From assembly GCA_947034895.1 (NCBI GenBank), contig OX344763.1, positions 52,327,025-52,391,024 on the forward strand: DNA of 64,000 nt. The letters run 5' to 3'. This DNA comes from Rhytidiadelphus loreus (taxonomy: Eukaryota > Streptophyta > Bryopsida > Hypnales > Hylocomiaceae). The notes below the pieces were generated by a model. It had not been told where the DNA came from and did no database searches. It worked only from the letters and a program-made list of their open reading frames with translations. Of this stretch, positions 62,531-64,000 are shown piece after piece (position 1 is the first letter of the stretch; each line of letters starts with the position of its first letter). A program made the translations under genes and the position numbers.

Positions 62531-64000
62531 CAATGTTACCACCAAATGAAAAAAAATTTCAATACTTGGATTTAAGAAGAATTGCTACTTGCACCACATG
62601 ATTGCACATTCTTTTTCACTTGAATTTCATAAGTTCCAATTTTCTATGACATAAAAGTACAGCGTAAGGTTCATGCATCAATTTCTAATTCAACGTCCAA
62701 GGTCATTCAATGTGACCACCAAACGAATATTTCTTTGGATATTTGGATGTAAGAAGAATTGCTACTTGCACCACATGTTTGCACATTCTTTTTCACTTGA
62801 ATTTCATAAGTTCCAATGTTCTACGACATGAAAATATAGCACAAGGTTCGTGCATCAATTTCTAATTTAACGTTCAAGGACATTCAATGTTACCACCAAA
62901 TGAAAAAAAATTTCAATATTTGGATTCAAGAAGAATTGCTACTTGCACCACATGATTGCACATTCTTTTTCACTTGAATTTCATAAGTTCCAATTTTCTA
63001 TGACATGAAAGTACAGCGCAAGGTTATGCATCAATTTCTAATTCAACGTCCAAGGTCATTCAATGTGACCACCAAATGAATATTTCTTTGGATATTTGGA
63101 TGTAAGAAGAATTGCTACTTGCACCACATGTTTGCACATTCTTTTTCAATTGAATTTCATAAGTTCCAATGTTCTACGACATGAAAATATAGCACAAGGT
63201 TCGTGCATCAATTTCTAATTTAACGTTCAAGGACATTCAATGTTACCACCAAATGAAAAAAAAATTCAATATTTGGATTTAAGAAGAATTGCTATTTGCA
63301 CCACATGATTGCACATTCTTTTTCACTTGAATTTCATAAGTTCCAATTTTCTATGACATGAAAGTAAAGCGCAAGGTTATGCATCAATTTCTAATTCAAC
63401 GTCCAAGGTCATTCAATGTCACCACCAAATGAATATTTCTTTGGATATTTGGATATAAGAAGAATTGCTACTTGCACCACATGTTTGCATATTCTTTTTC
63501 AATTGAATTTCAGGAGTTCTAATGTTCTACGACATGAAAATACAGCACAAGGTTCGTGCATCAATTTCTAATTTAACGTTCAAGGACATTCAATGTTACC
63601 ACCAAATGAAAAAAAATTTCAATATTTGGATTTAAGAAGAATTGCTACTTGCACCACATGATTGCACATTCTTTTTCACTTGAATTTCATAAGTTCCAAT
63701 TTTCTATGACATGAAAGTACAGCGCAAGGTTATGCATCAATTTCTAATTCAACGTCCAAGGTCATTCAATGTCACCACCAAGTGAATATTTCTTTGGATA
63801 TTTGGATTTAAGAAGAATTGCTACTTGCACCACATGTTTGCAAATTCTTTTTCAATTGAATTTCAGGAGTTCCAATTTTCTAAGACATAAAAGTACAGCA
63901 CAAGGTTCCTGCATCAATTTCTAATTTAACGTTCAAGGACATTCAATGTTACCACCAAATGAAAAAAAATTTCAATACTCGGATTTAAGAAGAATTGCTA
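62531..64000. repeat. 13-monomer higher-order repeat, copy 2 (cut by window end)
   Basis: This follows copy 1 and repeats it to the window edge at an offset of 2,295-2,296 bp. A-tracts are at 62548, 62902, 63255, 63608 and 63961. Details such as TTTGGATTCAAG (60620 and 62916), GCTATTTGCACC (60995 and 63291), GGATATAAG and the TACTCGG start (61682 and 63978) are shared. About 8.3 of 13 monomers are visible. One early difference is A8 here against A9 at 60253. Confidence 0.86.

Larger units (their letters stand above)
1..64000. repeat. Tandem satellite array, ~177 bp monomer, fills the window
   Basis: From first to last base the sequence is a head-to-tail repeat whose unit start (CAATG) recurs every 177 bases, for example at 1, 178, 355, 532, 709, 886, 1063, 1240 and 1417. 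Dividing the window by the period gives about 362 monomers. All lie in the same orientation; I saw no inverted copy. Length variants are few: 178 bp units with one extra A in an AGGAAATTG motif, 175-176 bp units with small deletions, and five 260 bp fused units. No intervening unique DNA or mobile element was seen. The unit length fits a nucleosome-scale centromeric or heterochromatic satellite, but function cannot be shown from sequence alone. The family and species are not recognised. Confidence 0.98.
55821..64000. repeat. Domain C: A-tract and GGTTATGCATC monomers
   Basis: Three features define this domain. The first is A8-A9 tracts, starting at 55838, 56721, 57427, 58487, 59015 and 60253 and then about every 353 bp. 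The second is loss of one base in GGTTCGTGCATC to give GGTTATGCATC (or GGTTATACATC), making 176 bp units and a palindromic ATGCAT. The third is GTGACCACC heads, often followed by AAACGAATA. GATTGCAC, CATAAGTTCC and TTTCAGGAG forms are frequent. In the left part (55.8-60.2 kb) the order is irregular and CACCTCATG in place of CACCACATG is common. In the right part a dimer is established. Confidence 0.87.

Noticed and set aside
1..64000. CRISPR-like repeat and spacer structure
   Set aside because: The whole unit repeats with point variation; there are no short conserved repeats separated by unique spacers, and no cas genes.
1..64000. CENP-B box or telomere repeats
   Set aside because: No TTCG....A..CGGG match and no TTTAGGG or TTAGGG runs were seen. 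The nearest motif, TTCGTGCATCAA, lacks the CGGG half.
1..64000. Naming the satellite family or species
   Set aside because: Unit length alone resembles many centromeric satellites (about 160-180 bp in several plants), but the sequence did not match any I could recall with confidence.
1..64000. Promoter-like TATA and E-box (CACATG) motifs
   Set aside because: They recur once or more per monomer as part of the repeat, with no associated gene. Satellite transcription is possible but not shown by sequence.

Overview
The whole 64 kb window is one uninterrupted satellite DNA array. About 362 head-to-tail copies of a ~177 bp, AT-rich monomer (hand count about 35% GC for monomer 1-177) run in one orientation from the first base to the last. 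The window therefore lies inside a longer array whose ends are not visible. I saw no protein-coding gene, RNA gene, transposon, CRISPR array, telomere repeat or unique sequence. The only open frames (up to 72 aa) are in-phase readings of the repeat itself. A megasatellite of this length and unit size points to a eukaryotic nuclear genome. A ~177 bp unit is typical of centromeric or pericentromeric/heterochromatic satellites of plants and some animals. I do not recognise the monomer family and cannot name the species.

The array has recognisable domains. Domain A (1 to ~35.2 kb) uses monomers with GGATATTTGG and mostly the tail AACGTCCAACGTC, and mixes four 'head' variants after CAATG. A transition zone (~35.2-38.1 kb) holds the most divergent monomers and some 175-176 bp ones. 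Domain B (~38.1-55.8 kb) uses GGATACTTGG and AACGTTCAAGG. Domain C (~55.8-64 kb) gains A8-A9 tracts, the shortened GGTTATGCATC and GTGACCACC heads, and resolves into a ~353 bp dimer.

Over this lie nested higher-order repeats (HORs): a 16-monomer unit in two tandem copies (532-6194); a 22-monomer unit of 3,896 bp (15227-22487); an 8-monomer unit of 1,416 bp (22842-25673), part of a larger segment also present at 10.4-13.5 kb; another 8-monomer duplication (31162-33816); a 1,676 bp unit in domain B built from 8 full monomers plus one 260 bp fused monomer, whose copies alternate to give a 3,352 bp super-unit (48055-54758); and a 13-monomer, ~2,296 bp unit at the right end. The nested HORs, chimeric monomers and shared junctions read as a record of repeated unequal exchange and segmental amplification.

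All repeat relationships were found by eye from diagnostic variants and coordinate arithmetic. Unit boundaries are set at the CAATG motif by convention. Percent identities were not computed.
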